A stretch of DNA of 30,698 nucleotides from Coemansia sp. RSA 1804 (lineage: Eukaryota > Kickxellomycota > Kickxellomycetes > Kickxellales > Kickxellaceae): the NCBI GenBank assembly GCA_027578815.1, contig JANBTH010000146.1, forward strand, positions 1 to 30,698, in the 5' to 3' direction. This document shows positions 1 to 9,875 of the stretch, piece by piece. The stretch's first letter is position 1; every line of letters starts with the position of its first letter. The notes beneath the pieces are model-generated. The model made no database searches, had not been told where the DNA came from, and saw nothing but the letters and a program-made list of their open reading frames with translations. The translations under genes and the position numbers were made by a program.

Positions 1-2811
1 CGCTCCGTGATCAGCCGCTGCTCCTCGCTTCTCCACCGCTTCTCGTTGCCCAGCAGGTTATCGCGCTCGGCCTCGAGGATCGTTGCGTGTCTGCGCAGCT
101 TGCTCAGCTCCACCTGGCTGGCCGTGACCGTCTGCGTCGTCGCATCCAGCTGCCGTTCGTAGGTCTCGGCCTGCTTGTGCAACCGCGAGGTCGCCAACCG
201 CAAGTGATCGATCTCCTTTTGCCGGGCTTCCAGGTCCCTTGTGAACATCTGGATCCGGTCGCTGTCAAACTGGTTCTGGGACTCCGCCTTCGCTGCACGC
301 ACACGGAGATCGGACACCTCGGCCTGCATCTCGGTTGCGTCGTGCTCCAGTTGCACGCGCGTCTTGCGCGTCTCGCTCTTGTATGTGTCGAAATCGTCCT
401 GGAGCTGGGCAAGTTGCAGCGAGTGCGACGATGGCGGGTCGTTGGCGGCAAAGCGGTCAAAACGTCTCTCGTCTGCAGTTGATGCATTCTGCTCCAGTAA
501 TGATTGATCCGCGGGTGCCGGCTCCGCATCTTCCTCGTGGCCATCATCACCATCGCCATCATCGTTATCATCTCTAGGGACTCGGCCCTTGATGGTCTTA
601 AGCATATCGCGCTCGCGCTCGGCAACACCAAGACGCCGCTTCGCGTCCTCGAACTCGCTGGACAGCTGGTCAAGTAAGGCCTCGGCCTGCTCCAACGCGC
701 TCTTCACCTGGTCCTCGCTGGCCTCGCGCTGCATCTGCTCCTCCTGCGCAACCTGCGAAGCAAGCTCCCTGGTGGTACGCAGGAGCCGACGGTTCTGGGC
801 AACAAGTTCACTGATATCCGAAAACGTCACCAGCTTTTGCGAGATGACCTTGTCCACGTCGTTCAGCCATCTCTCCTCGTCCTCCGAGGAAGCAGAAGCA
901 GAACCAAACTGCATGTCGGGGGAGCTGCCAGCCACCACCGGGGGACGCACTGCGAGATCGTCGGCCCGTTCGGGAACCGCACGGCTTCCTCCGGTACCGC
1001 TGCGGCCGGTTCGGATCTCCTCGGCCGCACGCAGCAGCCCGGCCACCTGTCGCTCCAGATCCCGGGTCTGCTGCAGCTCTGCCGCAAACTGACGCTGCAG
1101 TAGATCGCGCTCCCTAAGCGTCTCTCTCAACAGCTTGTCCTTCTTCGCGTTATCCTGCCGCACATCGGCGAGGTCCCTGGCAATCCGGTCGGCGTCCTCC
1201 AGAAGCCGATGGTACTCCTCGCGCTCGGCCGCGATAATCGGACCACGCTCCTCGATCTCCAAAAGTATCTGCTCCATGCTCTGCCGCAAACTAGCCACCT
1301 CGGTGTCAGCTCCCCTGAGCCTGTCCTCAAGCGCTACCTTTTCCGCGTAGAGCTGGGTGATGTTGAGGGCGGACTTTTGCGACCCCTTGATCTTGGATGC
1401 CACCGAGGCGGTTGGCGATAACAGCGGATGGCCCTTGCCTTGTTGCGCCGCCGAAGAGGACGTAGAACCAGATCCCGACTCCGAGAGCAGTCGGTTGGCA
1501 CTCCGCAGCTCATCCTCGAGCCTTGCCACATGCTCCTGCGCCTCCGCATACGCCAGCTCGGCCTCCTCCGCCCGTTGCTCGGCCACCGTCACGGCCAACT
1601 GCATGCGCTCCTCGTTCTCCTTCTGATGCGCCTCAAGGTCACGCAAACTAGTCTCGACCCCACGCGCCTGCTCCTTAGCCGCCTCCGTGGTGCGTTCCCA
1701 CTCCGCACACAGTCTCCTCTGCGCAGCCATCTCGCTCTTGAACTGTTCTGTGCGTTCGGCCAGCTCCGACTTGGCCACCCGCTCGGCGTCCATCTTGGCC
1801 CTGAGCGCCCGGTCCGCCTGGGTAGCGCGCTGCCGCAGCTCCTCGACCTGCTCGGCAAGGGCCTCGATCTCGCCCCTCAGGCGCGCGGACTCCGCACGAC
1901 CACCCGTGGACGATCTCGAGAGCTCGGTCTTGGCCTGCTGCATCTCCGTCTGTGTCTTCACCAGCTCCTCGTCAAGCCACTTGACCTGGTTCTTCGACAG
2001 CTCAAGCGACTGCTTCAGCATGTGCTCGTTCACGTCGGCCACCGACGTCTGCGCCCGGAGCCGCGCTATCTCCTCGTGGTCCTGCGTCACCCGGCTCCTC
2101 AGATCCTCAATGATCTCCGTCATCCGACCAATCTCCCGCGTCTTGTCGTCCAGCTGCTCACGCCGCTCGGATATCTGCGCCAAATGCTCCCGCTTCTCGT
2201 CCTGGAGGGCCACCACTTGTTGTTGGCTTTGCGATAGTTGTGTTTCGAGCGCGGTTCGTTGGTTCCGCTCACTATCGACCGCTGTCTGAAGCTTCGATGT
2301 CTTTGATTGCAGCTCCCTTAACTCCTCTGCGTGGCTCAGCACCTCGTTCTTCGCTCCCTCCAGCTGGCTTTTCACCTGTCCAATGTTTTTGTTTAAGCGG
2401 TGCAGCTCATTCTCTACAGTAAAAGAAAGACAATGATTGAACAATAAACAAAAGCTGTGCAGAACAGAGAGTGTTAGCATAAACTATATTCCTTTTTTGT
2501 CAAACTATAATACCTCCCCTCTCTTCATTTGTTGCTGAATTTGGCATATTCTGTCTGAATCTATGATAAGATTCTTTATTGCCCAATTAACAATAAAGTA
2601 GCGTACCTAGACGCGTGTTTTCGTACTGCAGACGCGCTTTCTCTTTGAGCGTCTCGTCGCCATCGTCGACATAGCCTGCGCACTGCTCCAGCTTTTGCTT
2701 GACAGTGGCCAGAAACTGCTGTGTGCTGGAATCGTCCGAATCGAGCTTCTCCAGAATCCCAGCTACTGTGGGCTGCGGCAAGTCCAGCAGCTGCGACAGC
2801 GTCTGGTCCAT
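1..2811 (-). CDS. TPR: Nuclear-basket nucleoporin Tpr/Mlp1, 5' part (partial at left edge)
   Basis: Two exons: 2811-2607 and 2413 to beyond position 1. The first in-frame ATG is at 2811. About 872 codons are visible and the C-terminus lies outside the window. Nearly the whole product is charged heptad-type coiled coil rich in E, Q, K, R, L and A. Two stretches match the Tpr/Mlp family: KWLDEEL near residue 213 and VISQKLVTFSDISELVAQN near residue 580, which resembles the family pattern of VIS..LVTF..I.EL..QN. A disordered Ser/Gly/Gln linker containing LLSPT and an acidic Asp/Glu/Gly linker break the coil. Family members line the nuclear basket and act in mRNP quality control, SUMO protease tethering and spindle-checkpoint protein docking. 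It could be another long coiled-coil protein, but the two motifs make Tpr/Mlp the best call. Confidence 0.82.
2414..2606 (-). other. Intron 1 of the Tpr/Mlp gene (193 nt)
   Basis: On the minus strand the exon ends CTAG before GTACGC, and the intron closes with a T-rich tract and TTTACTGTAG before AGAATGAGCTGC. Joining in phase 1 keeps an open coiled-coil reading frame (NTRL-ENELHRL) through to the window edge. Without splicing, the frame stops a few codons past the donor. Confidence 0.85.
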
Positions 2812-3157
2812 ACGCACAGGATAGAAATATGAAATAAGGAAAACTCCTCCGCCGTGGCCGGAATAGGACTACTAGATAATTAAATAAATAAGCCCACCGC
2901 GTTTCCGGACGTATACTATTGATTGGAGGATTATGCCGTTTACTTCAATTCAGAAAGAAAAAAAGTAAAAAATACAAAGAAAGCGCGAAAACAAAAACAC
3001 CAAACGCTTCAACAGTAATGTTTTCATTCTTCCGTTTTTTAAAAGGCGCTGTTTATATTTGTGTTTGTGCTTGTGTTTGCGTTGCTTGACCTTTTTCGTC
3101 ACAGGCGTGAAGAAATGCTGCTGATCAATCAAAAACACGCTATTATCAAATCAATTG
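2812..3157. other. Spacer: Tpr/Mlp upstream region and ACSS3-like 3' flank
   Basis: 346 bp of A/T-rich sequence between two minus-strand genes. It contains a short TTTGTG-like hexamer repeat around 3055-3085 and A-rich tracts. I see no convincing gene. A lysine/histidine-rich reading frame here is a translation of the simple repeat. Confidence 0.6.
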
Positions 3158-5452
3158 CTATTTTTCTGTGCACATGGATTTTGGTGCTGTGGCCCAGGAG
3201 CTGATTGCAGTCCAGATCTCGCTCTTGACCGACTCATCCTCAATGGTGGCAGGCGTGGGAATGGGGCAAATGGCGGGCGGTGGAGCGTCCGAGTGGTTTT
3301 TCTCAAGAATCAAGATCATCGAGCGGATCATCTTGCGGAGCACCTTTCCGCTACGCGTCTTCGGCAGACGCTCGACAAACACGATGTTCTCCTTTTGCGG
3401 CGATGTAAACGAGCCCACCCGCTCCCTGATGCTGGCAACAAGATCCGCCCTAATCTGGTCCATGGAGCGGTCTGGACGATGATGCTTGCAGACGGCAACG
3501 ACAACTGGCACGCTGCCCTTGATGTCGTGCGGACGGGCCACAACACAGGCCTCGGCAATCTCGTTGTGCTCAACCACAACCTCCTCGATGGCGCTGGTCG
3601 ATATGCGATGCGCCGCAACGTTGATTATGTCGTCGGAACGCGAGAGGATGTGCACGTATCCGTCGCGGTCAATCAGACCGGTGTCGCCGGTATCGTAGTA
3701 GCCAGGGAACCGGCGGAAGTAGACGTCAAAAAAGCGCTGCTCGTCGTTCCACAGCGTCGTCATTATCCCGGGCGGCAGAGGAAGCTTCACCACGACGTTG
3801 CCAATCTCGCCAGGCGTTGCCTCCTCGGGGCTAGAATCGATCTTTGCGTCTTCGTCAAATTCGTCCTTGATGCGCAACACACGCAAATCAACGCCCTGCA
3901 CGGGCATTCCAGCGCTACCGTACTTGATCGGCGGCAGATCGCTCCCGTTCTCCGACAGACCAACCTCCATGCCAGCAAGCGGCGACCCGGTCTCTGTCTG
4001 CCACCAGTTGTCCGATACAATGTTGTTGACAGGCGTTCCTATCTGGTGCACCGCCTTGCCGCTGTCATCCACGCCGGTTATGTGCCGCACCCACCAGCGC
4101 TGGATCTCCGGCAGACAGCGCTCCCCAGCCAGAAACATGGCCTTGACACCTGACAGATCGTACTTCTTGCGATAGGCGCCGTGTGGGTCCTCGCGGCGAA
4201 GAATCATCAGCGCTGTTGGCGCAGTGAAAAAGGTTGTCACGTTGTGCTGCGCCATGACGCGATAAAAAGCGCTCGGATCGGGCGTGCCGACCGGCTTTCC
4301 CTCATACAGAACCGTTGTAGATCCGTTGAGCAGCGGGCCATAGCATATGTACGAATGGCCCAGGATCCATCCCAGATCGCTGGCCGCCCAGTACACCTGT
4401 CCCGGCTTGCACGCGTACATGCGCTCCATTGTGTATTGCAGAACTACCGCGTGGCCGCCGCTGGGACGCACCACGCCTTTTGGCAGCCCTGTGGTTCCAC
4501 TGGTGTATAGGATGTACAGCGGATCGTTCGCGCCCACCGTCTCGTATCCGTGGAGCACCTCGCTCTCGGGGATAGCGTCTACTGCATCCTGCCAGCTCTC
4601 CTCACCCGGATTCAGCGTAGCCACATTCTGCGCTCGCTGCAGAACCACCACTCGCTCGGGCAAGTGTTTGCACAGTCTCAACGCGCCGTCAAGCAGCGGC
4701 TTATATGCGACCACCTTGCCAGGCCCCTCGACCCCGCATGAGCTTGCAAGAATAACCTTTGGCTGGCAGTCCTCGATCCGCTTGGCAAGCTCATGGGAAG
4801 AAAATCCGCCAAAGACCACAGAATGAATGGCGCCCAGTCGCGCACACGCCAGCATTGCAATAATGGCCTCCGGAACCGCACCCATGTACAGCAGCACACG
4901 GCCGCCCTTTCCGACGCCATTTTGCTTAAGCATCGTAGCCGCCTGCTTCACCTTGAAAAGAAGCTCGCTGTACGAGTACTTGCGAACCGTGTCTGTCACC
5001 GGCGAATCGTAAATCAGCGCATCCTGTTTTCCACGACCTCTTTCCACGTGTCTGTCCAGCGCGTTGTAGCATACATTGAGCTTGCCGTCGGGAAACCACT
5101 GCGTCTTGTACGGCTTTTGCGGGTCGGGAGTGTCCAGCGCTCGGGTCGGGCTCTTGATCCAGTCAATTGCTTCCTTTGCCTCCATCCAGAACCCCTCGGG
5201 ATCCTTTAGCGACCGCTGCCTTTCGCTCTCCTGCTTGTACACCTTGCGTGAACCTGCTGTCGTGCTGCTTGTCGTGTAAGGATACTTCTGGTGCCGGTCT
5301 ATTGCCACTGATTCAGTGAGAGCGCTATTTATCTGAATCTTTGCTACAACTCCGGGACTGCCAAGTGCCGCTGCTGCCACTGCTAGCCTACGTGGCCTGC
5401 ACATAGCGATGCCGAGGCATCTGGTGTGGATATGGATCCTTGACATGCTCAT
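3158..5452 (-). CDS. ACSS3: Propionyl/acetyl-CoA synthetase, ACSS3-like, probably mitochondrial
   Basis: Intronless, 764 aa from the ATG at 5452. An open frame extends upstream but starts only at TTG, so I do not use it. The ATGs at 5446 and 5404 are alternative starts. The product forms acyl-AMP from a short-chain acid and ATP, then acyl-CoA. Signatures are the AMP-binding loop YTSGTTGLPKG (316-326), WWQTETG (483-489), YYDTGDTG (585-592) and the C-terminal lid KTRSGK with catalytic Lys703. DNWWQTETGSP fits the ACSS3/propionyl-CoA synthetase branch as well as acetyl-CoA synthetase. The N-terminus is basic and Ala-rich (MCRPRRLAVAAAALGS from residue 17), like a mitochondrial presequence. The C-terminus, MCTEK, is not a peroxisomal PTS1. 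ACSS3 is known as a mitochondrial propionyl-CoA synthetase; substrate choice here is inferred. Confidence 0.9.
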   Translation of the reverse strand: MSMSRIHIHTRCLGIAMCRPRRLAVAAAALGSPGVVAKIQINSALTESVAIDRHQKYPYTTSSTTAGSRKVYKQESERQRSLKDPEGFWMEAKEAIDWIKSPTRALDTPDPQKPYKTQWFPDGKLNVCYNALDRHVERGRGKQDALIYDSPVTDTVRKYSYSELLFKVKQAATMLKQNGVGKGGRVLLYMGAVPEAIIAMLACARLGAIHSVVFGGFSSHELAKRIEDCQPKVILASSCGVEGPGKVVAYKPLLDGALRLCKHLPERVVVLQRAQNVATLNPGEESWQDAVDAIPESEVLHGYETVGANDPLYILYTSGTTGLPKGVVRPSGGHAVVLQYTMERMYACKPGQVYWAASDLGWILGHSYICYGPLLNGSTTVLYEGKPVGTPDPSAFYRVMAQHNVTTFFTAPTALMILRREDPHGAYRKKYDLSGVKAMFLAGERCLPEIQRWWVRHITGVDDSGKAVHQIGTPVNNIVSDNWWQTETGSPLAGMEVGLSENGSDLPPIKYGSAGMPVQGVDLRVLRIKDEFDEDAKIDSSPEEATPGEIGNVVVKLPLPPGIMTTLWNDEQRFFDVYFRRFPGYYDTGDTGLIDRDGYVHILSRSDDIINVAAHRISTSAIEEVVVEHNEIAEACVVARPHDIKGSVPVVVAVCKHHRPDRSMDQIRADLVASIRERVGSFTSPQKENIVFVERLPKTRSGKVLRKMIRSMILILEKNHSDAPPPAICPIPTPATIEDESVKSEIWTAISSWATAPKSMCTEK

Positions 5453-6085
5453 GATTAAAACTACAGCTACAATAGAAAAGAAAAAAGACGGTGATGTGAC
5501 TTTCAAATGAATACGCTTTATGGTGTTGAGACAAAGAAACAGTTACAAGCTAAACATTGGAATGATTCAGACGAGCAAAAGAGAAAAAGGGATGGTGGTG
5601 GTGACGATGAAGAGAGGCTTCTTCCCCTTTTATCATCCCCTTCTAATGCGCGCCATGTTTCACTCCAGGCCATTGTTGTCGTTGAACGCTCTATTCCTTT
5701 TTTAATCAACAAAACAAGCGCCAGTAGTGCGTTCCCCTGTTTACTTTTCATCCATTAGAAGAACTATGATGTGACCATCGAATTCTGTGGGAAAAATGAA
5801 CAGGATTTCCAAAGACACATCGTTGTTCTAGTCACATGCTCCTCAATACAAACAAGCTTGTTCAAAAGGATCGCAGCTTGGGTTTTTATGAAGAACACAT
5901 GTCCGTGCATTCCAATCAAAATCCCAGAACCAAAGAAGAACCAGAACTTTGTTTGCCAGCAGAATAAGCTGACCATATGACTGCTGCTGATGCTTCCAGA
6001 ATTCAAATATCGACAAATAAGAGATGAGTACATTGGTTATTAGATAAATGAATATAATAATGATATAGCAATAAAAAGTTCTGCC
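5453..6085. other. Spacer: ACSS3-like promoter and oxidase-like 3' flank
   Basis: 633 bp. The part next to ACSS3 is pyrimidine-rich on the coding strand (TTTTTTCTTTTCTATTGTAG just before the start), which could be a leader or the 3' end of a 5' UTR intron. At 5764-6033 (-) lies a small open frame with a hydrophobic stretch; I do not call it a gene (see findings). Confidence 0.5.
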
Positions 6086-7729
6086 TCAGAGCCCCGACAG
6101 CGGATATGGACCATGTACATCTTCAGACAGGTCAAGTCCAGGCTTTCCAAGCGCGTTTCCGGAGATCGGGATGCCCATGGTAAGGCAGTTTTCCAGCATG
6201 TCCGCAGGCGCGTTCCTGAGATTTGCGCCAATCCTATACGGGGCCTCAATAAAGGTCAGGGACAGACCTTGCTCCTTGACAAACTGCATCTGGCTGTGTA
6301 AGAGCCAGGCTCCAGGATTGTCCGCACGGAACCTGATGATTGTGTATCCTCTTGGTGGTATTGCGATTGTATCTCTGCGCATTGGAAAATTACCTGCCGC
6401 TATCCTGTTATTCTGGTTCTTATCCACTGTGCCACGTGCTATAATAAAGAAGCTGTGACCATGGAGATGGAACGAATGGGTGGTTGCGTCGTTGTTGAAG
6501 ATAGCGACCTCCACGTCTTCCAGTGGATCAAGAATGACTGGATATGTCTTGAATCCATAGACATCTGGATAGTATGCCTGGTAGCCTGTGGAAAGCGCTG
6601 TTAGCAGGGATGGGACAATCGGTGCTGCATAAGTGCGATTGTTGAAGGCAGAGTGCATTCTGCGGTCATCGTATGTGGTTGTGGAAACCTCGAGTGGCAC
6701 CCACTTGTGGACACCTGGTGGTGGAATCTTTTCAAGTGGCACCATATCAATATCCTGGGTGAACTCCCAGTCAACCGTACTACTGGACCCAGCTTTGGTG
6801 TAGTTGAGCAAGGATGCGTTTGGCGAATACTCAACAATTCCTTGGTATGGCAACACTGTGCGCTGCCCATCTTGACCGACATCTGTAAACATATCGGCAT
6901 GGAAAATATAGTTGTGGTCGGTTGCATTTTTGGCCGTAACCAGAACCGAGGCACGCTGCCCAGGAAATAGCAGAACGCTGTTGGTTTCCTTTATCTCTGT
7001 GTCGATGCCGTCAATCTCGATGATCTGCATTGTGTGCTGCTCAATGCCAAAACGCACCATCCAGGCAGCAGACACATTAATCAGCCGCAGACGATGCGTT
7101 TTTCCAGACTGGACGGTTATCTTGGTTTTGTTCAGATCAGAGCCACCAACACTGTTGATAAGCATGTATGGCTGAACAAAGGCCTCGCGGACCCCCTTGA
7201 CAGTACTCATCAGCTGATTTACAATGTCCTTGGCACCACGGTGGTACGAGGCCTCAAGCATCAGAACCTGATCGCTGTCGTACTGGTAGTGTTCTTGAGG
7301 CGCGTAGCTGATCAGCGGTGTGCGCATTCCATCAACAAACTGCGACGCGTACTGACTCTGCAGCCAGAACGTCCCTGTCTGCGTAACCGGGATGACATAC
7401 GTGTAGGTCATGTTGGGTGCAATTCCGCACTCGGTGGTTCCAGGAACGCCGTCATAGAAATTTGTTCCATTCTGATAGAAACCGTATGCATGGATTGAAG
7501 TAGCAACATCCAGGCTGTTGTGCGCGTTGATTACAAGCGTATCATTGAGGTTTACATGGACTTCAGGAGGCGGCCATCTGCCGTTGACGCCAATCAAACG
7601 TCGTTCCATTTGTCCATCTGGGTTTGCTTGCACATACGTAATATCCCAGTCAAGCTCAACACGCTTGGCGCTGGCTATGGTAGCTACTGTTGCTAGTAGT
7701 GCATATATGCTGGCAACCGAATATAACAT
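6086..7729 (-). CDS. Fet3-type multicopper-oxidase homologue with most copper ligands lost
   Basis: Intronless, 547 aa, ATG at 7729. A signal peptide (about 1-21) precedes three cupredoxin domains in Fet3/laccase order, roughly residues 25-145, 150-305 and 375-515, with several N-glycosylation sequons. The fold markers are clear: SIHAYGFYQNGT, DG.PGTTECGI, QTGTFW, FPGQRASVLV, THSFHLHGH and NPGAWLLH. The copper sites are not intact. The first motif is H80-A-Y82 where the family has HxH. The second is WLQSQ (122-126) where it has WxHxH. The third is intact (H418, H421, H423). The fourth is H478-S-Q where it has HCH, and the axial-side His is Val484. About five of eleven ligands remain. D414 sits where Fet3 has its iron-trafficking Asp. 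It also lacks Fet3's C-terminal membrane helix. It is probably a secreted non-oxidase; the role is unknown. Confidence 0.88.
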   Translation of the reverse strand: MLYSVASIYALLATVATIASAKRVELDWDITYVQANPDGQMERRLIGVNGRWPPPEVHVNLNDTLVINAHNSLDVATSIHAYGFYQNGTNFYDGVPGTTECGIAPNMTYTYVIPVTQTGTFWLQSQYASQFVDGMRTPLISYAPQEHYQYDSDQVLMLEASYHRGAKDIVNQLMSTVKGVREAFVQPYMLINSVGGSDLNKTKITVQSGKTHRLRLINVSAAWMVRFGIEQHTMQIIEIDGIDTEIKETNSVLLFPGQRASVLVTAKNATDHNYIFHADMFTDVGQDGQRTVLPYQGIVEYSPNASLLNYTKAGSSSTVDWEFTQDIDMVPLEKIPPPGVHKWVPLEVSTTTYDDRRMHSAFNNRTYAAPIVPSLLTALSTGYQAYYPDVYGFKTYPVILDPLEDVEVAIFNNDATTHSFHLHGHSFFIIARGTVDKNQNNRIAAGNFPMRRDTIAIPPRGYTIIRFRADNPGAWLLHSQMQFVKEQGLSLTFIEAPYRIGANLRNAPADMLENCLTMGIPISGNALGKPGLDLSEDVHGPYPLSGL

Positions 7730-8351
7730 GCTCCAGCTATTGAAATAAAAGTATTATTCTAACACGTATTTAGTTTGTTTTAGTGTTTTATATAATTAAC
7801 GTGCATATTGTTAAATCCATTGTTACATGCGATTAGTTTATTTTATAAAGTCTAGAAACATCACTTTTAGGTATCTATATTTTGTATACATACGAGTATT
7901 TGTGTAATATGGTGTTCTCGTGCAAGAAAGCAGTTTGATATAAAGCTTAAATGAAAAGAATATACGAGATAGGTTTTTTGTCAGTTAAAGGCATGTCTAT
8001 GTTTCTTCCCAAATGTTTTCTTTTATACTTAACCCTTTTTCAACTAAACATGCAAAAGAGTATGTAGAAAAAAAGAAGCACGGTGCGCATTACCAAGGAC
8101 TGAACAATGGAAACGGCGCTTCAATGCGTGCAAGGTTAAGCCTCACGTTAGATGGGATGTTCACACGGTCAAAACGCGCTATATTGACGAGCGCCTACAA
8201 CATAATATTCTGTTTTTATTCCATTTTCATCTCCTTTTCAATTCATTATGTTGGCTTTTGATGCACACACGACTGTTCAGATTAGTAGACTAATTCTGCC
8301 GTATGTAAGCTAATATCAGCGAATTATTTAACTAAAGACCAAAAGGAAACC
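7730..8351. other. Spacer: promoter of oxidase-like gene and acyltransferase 3' flank
   Basis: 622 bp, strongly A/T-rich. I see no GATA-factor box of the ATCWGATAA type that would suggest iron control of the oxidase-like gene. An 82-codon open frame at 8013-8261 (+) has no recognisable features. Confidence 0.5.
8215..8220 (-). terminator. Candidate poly(A) signal of the acyltransferase gene
   Basis: AATAAA on the minus strand, about 130 nt past the stop at 8352. Positional evidence only. Confidence 0.3.
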
Positions 8352-9875
8352 CTAGACTACGCTTTCTTTAAGGAGCTGAAGATAGCTATCATATTTGTCG
8401 GCTAGACTCATCCATTTCTCGTTGCGCGCAAGATTGGCTTTCACATCTGGCTCAAGCTTAAACTCGACTATGTAGCCGCCTATCGCTGGATTGGCCGGCA
8501 TGACAAACACATTGTCAATAAATGCATGGGGTGAGGTCCGAACCATGGTTGGAATGCCTGCCCCAAAGTCGACTCCGTAGTGCTCAAATCTGAACTGGTT
8601 GCTTATACCCATCTTGCTGCTCCTTGTTGCAAAAAACCATGCAGGCCACATGTAATACTCTGGCTTGCCATTATTGAAATGACCGACCTGGGCAATAAAC
8701 TCTTTGTCCACCGATGCCACATCCTGATGTATTCTCAACGCCATGGCCGACAATATCTCGTCGGTAGGTTTTTGATGTACTTGTTCCCTCGAAAACACAG
8801 TGCTGCTTCCGGAGAGCATATTGCCTATATAATCCTTGGCATCCGGGAGGTTAATACGAGGGCGGCTGTTTATGTCAATCATGACTACCAGATCCTTCGG
8901 CTTGCCCAGTTTTTTGAACGAGAGTCCACGGACCACCGAACGCGCTGGCTTTTTCCACTTTTTGATAAATGCCTCCTCCTTTGCTTGTCCAAAAACAATG
9001 GCCAGGTACGCAGCAAGAACGTCGTTAACAGAGTACCGGATGCCTTCTGGTGCGTGTGCTTGCACTCTGGTGCGGAGATCTTCCATTGTCTCTGAGGAGA
9101 TATAGTAGAAACTGCATGTATGGTTGGTTAAATTTGAGAGTGCTCCCATCACTCTTCCACGCGTCTCGGGCGATACCCAGGCAAGCCACTTCATTAGAAC
9201 ACCGCCAGATGAAGCTGGGTTGGATATCATGTCCTTGATGGCAGTTGTTTCGCTGGAGATGTAGCTATTGTCGAATGAGCGGTCATAAATATAATGGCGC
9301 ACTGGGAATGGCACACTATTATCACTCTGTGACTGCTGCATCCACTTGGCTATCTCGGCCCAGCGGTTCATAAACTGCGTGTATCCATAGCCATCAGTAT
9401 TATAATGCCGAATACTACCAATCACCATTAAGCCACTATTCTCTCTAAACCTGATAACGTGGAAGAAACCAGGCACAATTCTTCCGCCAATTAGTCTATT
9501 TGAGACAGGAACGCCATACTCTTTGCTAAAATTCATAGGAAGCTTGTAGATATTATATCCAGACTCGTGTATTTCTGAATAATCCAAGTTGCAGTATGTG
9601 TCTGTGTAGACAGGCATGTTCAAATCATCCTTGTTGATTACGACATATGGACGACCTTTGGTGGATGTCTTTGGATGACCGGCAAGAATAGGAAAGTCTT
9701 GCATTGCCTTGTAGAAAGCACGCTCTAAAACCCCCGCCGGCATAAAGACGCTCCAAGGCTTGCGGGCCCTATTTTCATACCAGTAGCAGTTGGATACACT
9801 AGTTGCATAATGCCCGGCATCAGCATTATCAAGCCAGATTGTCTGCGTTTTTACAGTGTCAGTAAAAGCGTTCAT
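8352..9875 (-). CDS. BAHD-like acyltransferase (transferase family PF02458 type)
   Basis: Intronless, 507 aa, ATG at 9875. It carries the two hallmarks of CoA-dependent BAHD-type acyltransferases: HxxxD as H157-Y-N-T-D161 inside SIRHYNTDGYG, supplying the catalytic base, and DFGAG (436-440), a close variant of the structural DFGWG motif. The spacing between motifs and the total length fit the two-lobed fold. There is no signal peptide or membrane segment, so it is probably cytosolic. Such enzymes pass an acyl group from CoA to an alcohol or amine of a specialised metabolite; substrates cannot be read from the sequence. No biosynthetic partners lie next to it, and the neighbouring oxidase-like protein is probably inactive as an oxidase. 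A trichothecene-acetyltransferase-like assignment is possible but no better supported. Confidence 0.8.
   Translation of the reverse strand: MNAFTDTVKTQTIWLDNADAGHYATSVSNCYWYENRARKPWSVFMPAGVLERAFYKAMQDFPILAGHPKTSTKGRPYVVINKDDLNMPVYTDTYCNLDYSEIHESGYNIYKLPMNFSKEYGVPVSNRLIGGRIVPGFFHVIRFRENSGLMVIGSIRHYNTDGYGYTQFMNRWAEIAKWMQQSQSDNSVPFPVRHYIYDRSFDNSYISSETTAIKDMISNPASSGGVLMKWLAWVSPETRGRVMGALSNLTNHTCSFYYISSETMEDLRTRVQAHAPEGIRYSVNDVLAAYLAIVFGQAKEEAFIKKWKKPARSVVRGLSFKKLGKPKDLVVMIDINSRPRINLPDAKDYIGNMLSGSSTVFSREQVHQKPTDEILSAMALRIHQDVASVDKEFIAQVGHFNNGKPEYYMWPAWFFATRSSKMGISNQFRFEHYGVDFGAGIPTMVRTSPHAFIDNVFVMPANPAIGGYIVEFKLEPDVKANLARNEKWMSLADKYDSYLQLLKESVV

Noticed and set aside
1428..2237. 269-codon Leu/Arg-rich plus-strand frame
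   Set aside because: It is the complement of the Tpr coiled coil, whose minus-strand frame is continuous to the window edge.
2950..3138. Minus-strand frame with a Lys-His repeat
   Set aside because: It is a translation of a simple GTGTTT-type repeat in a 3' flank, with no coding signature.
3155..4153. 332-codon plus-strand frame
   Set aside because: It is a shadow of the ACSS3-like gene with no recognisable domain.
5453..5506. Upstream extension of the ACSS3-like gene
   Set aside because: The extension would start at TTG; its sequence is pyrimidine-rich leader. The first ATG is at 5452.
8013..8261. 82-codon ATG frame in the spacer upstream of the acyltransferase 3' end
   Set aside because: The region is A/T-rich, the product has no domain, signal or coding bias, and nothing suggests transcription.
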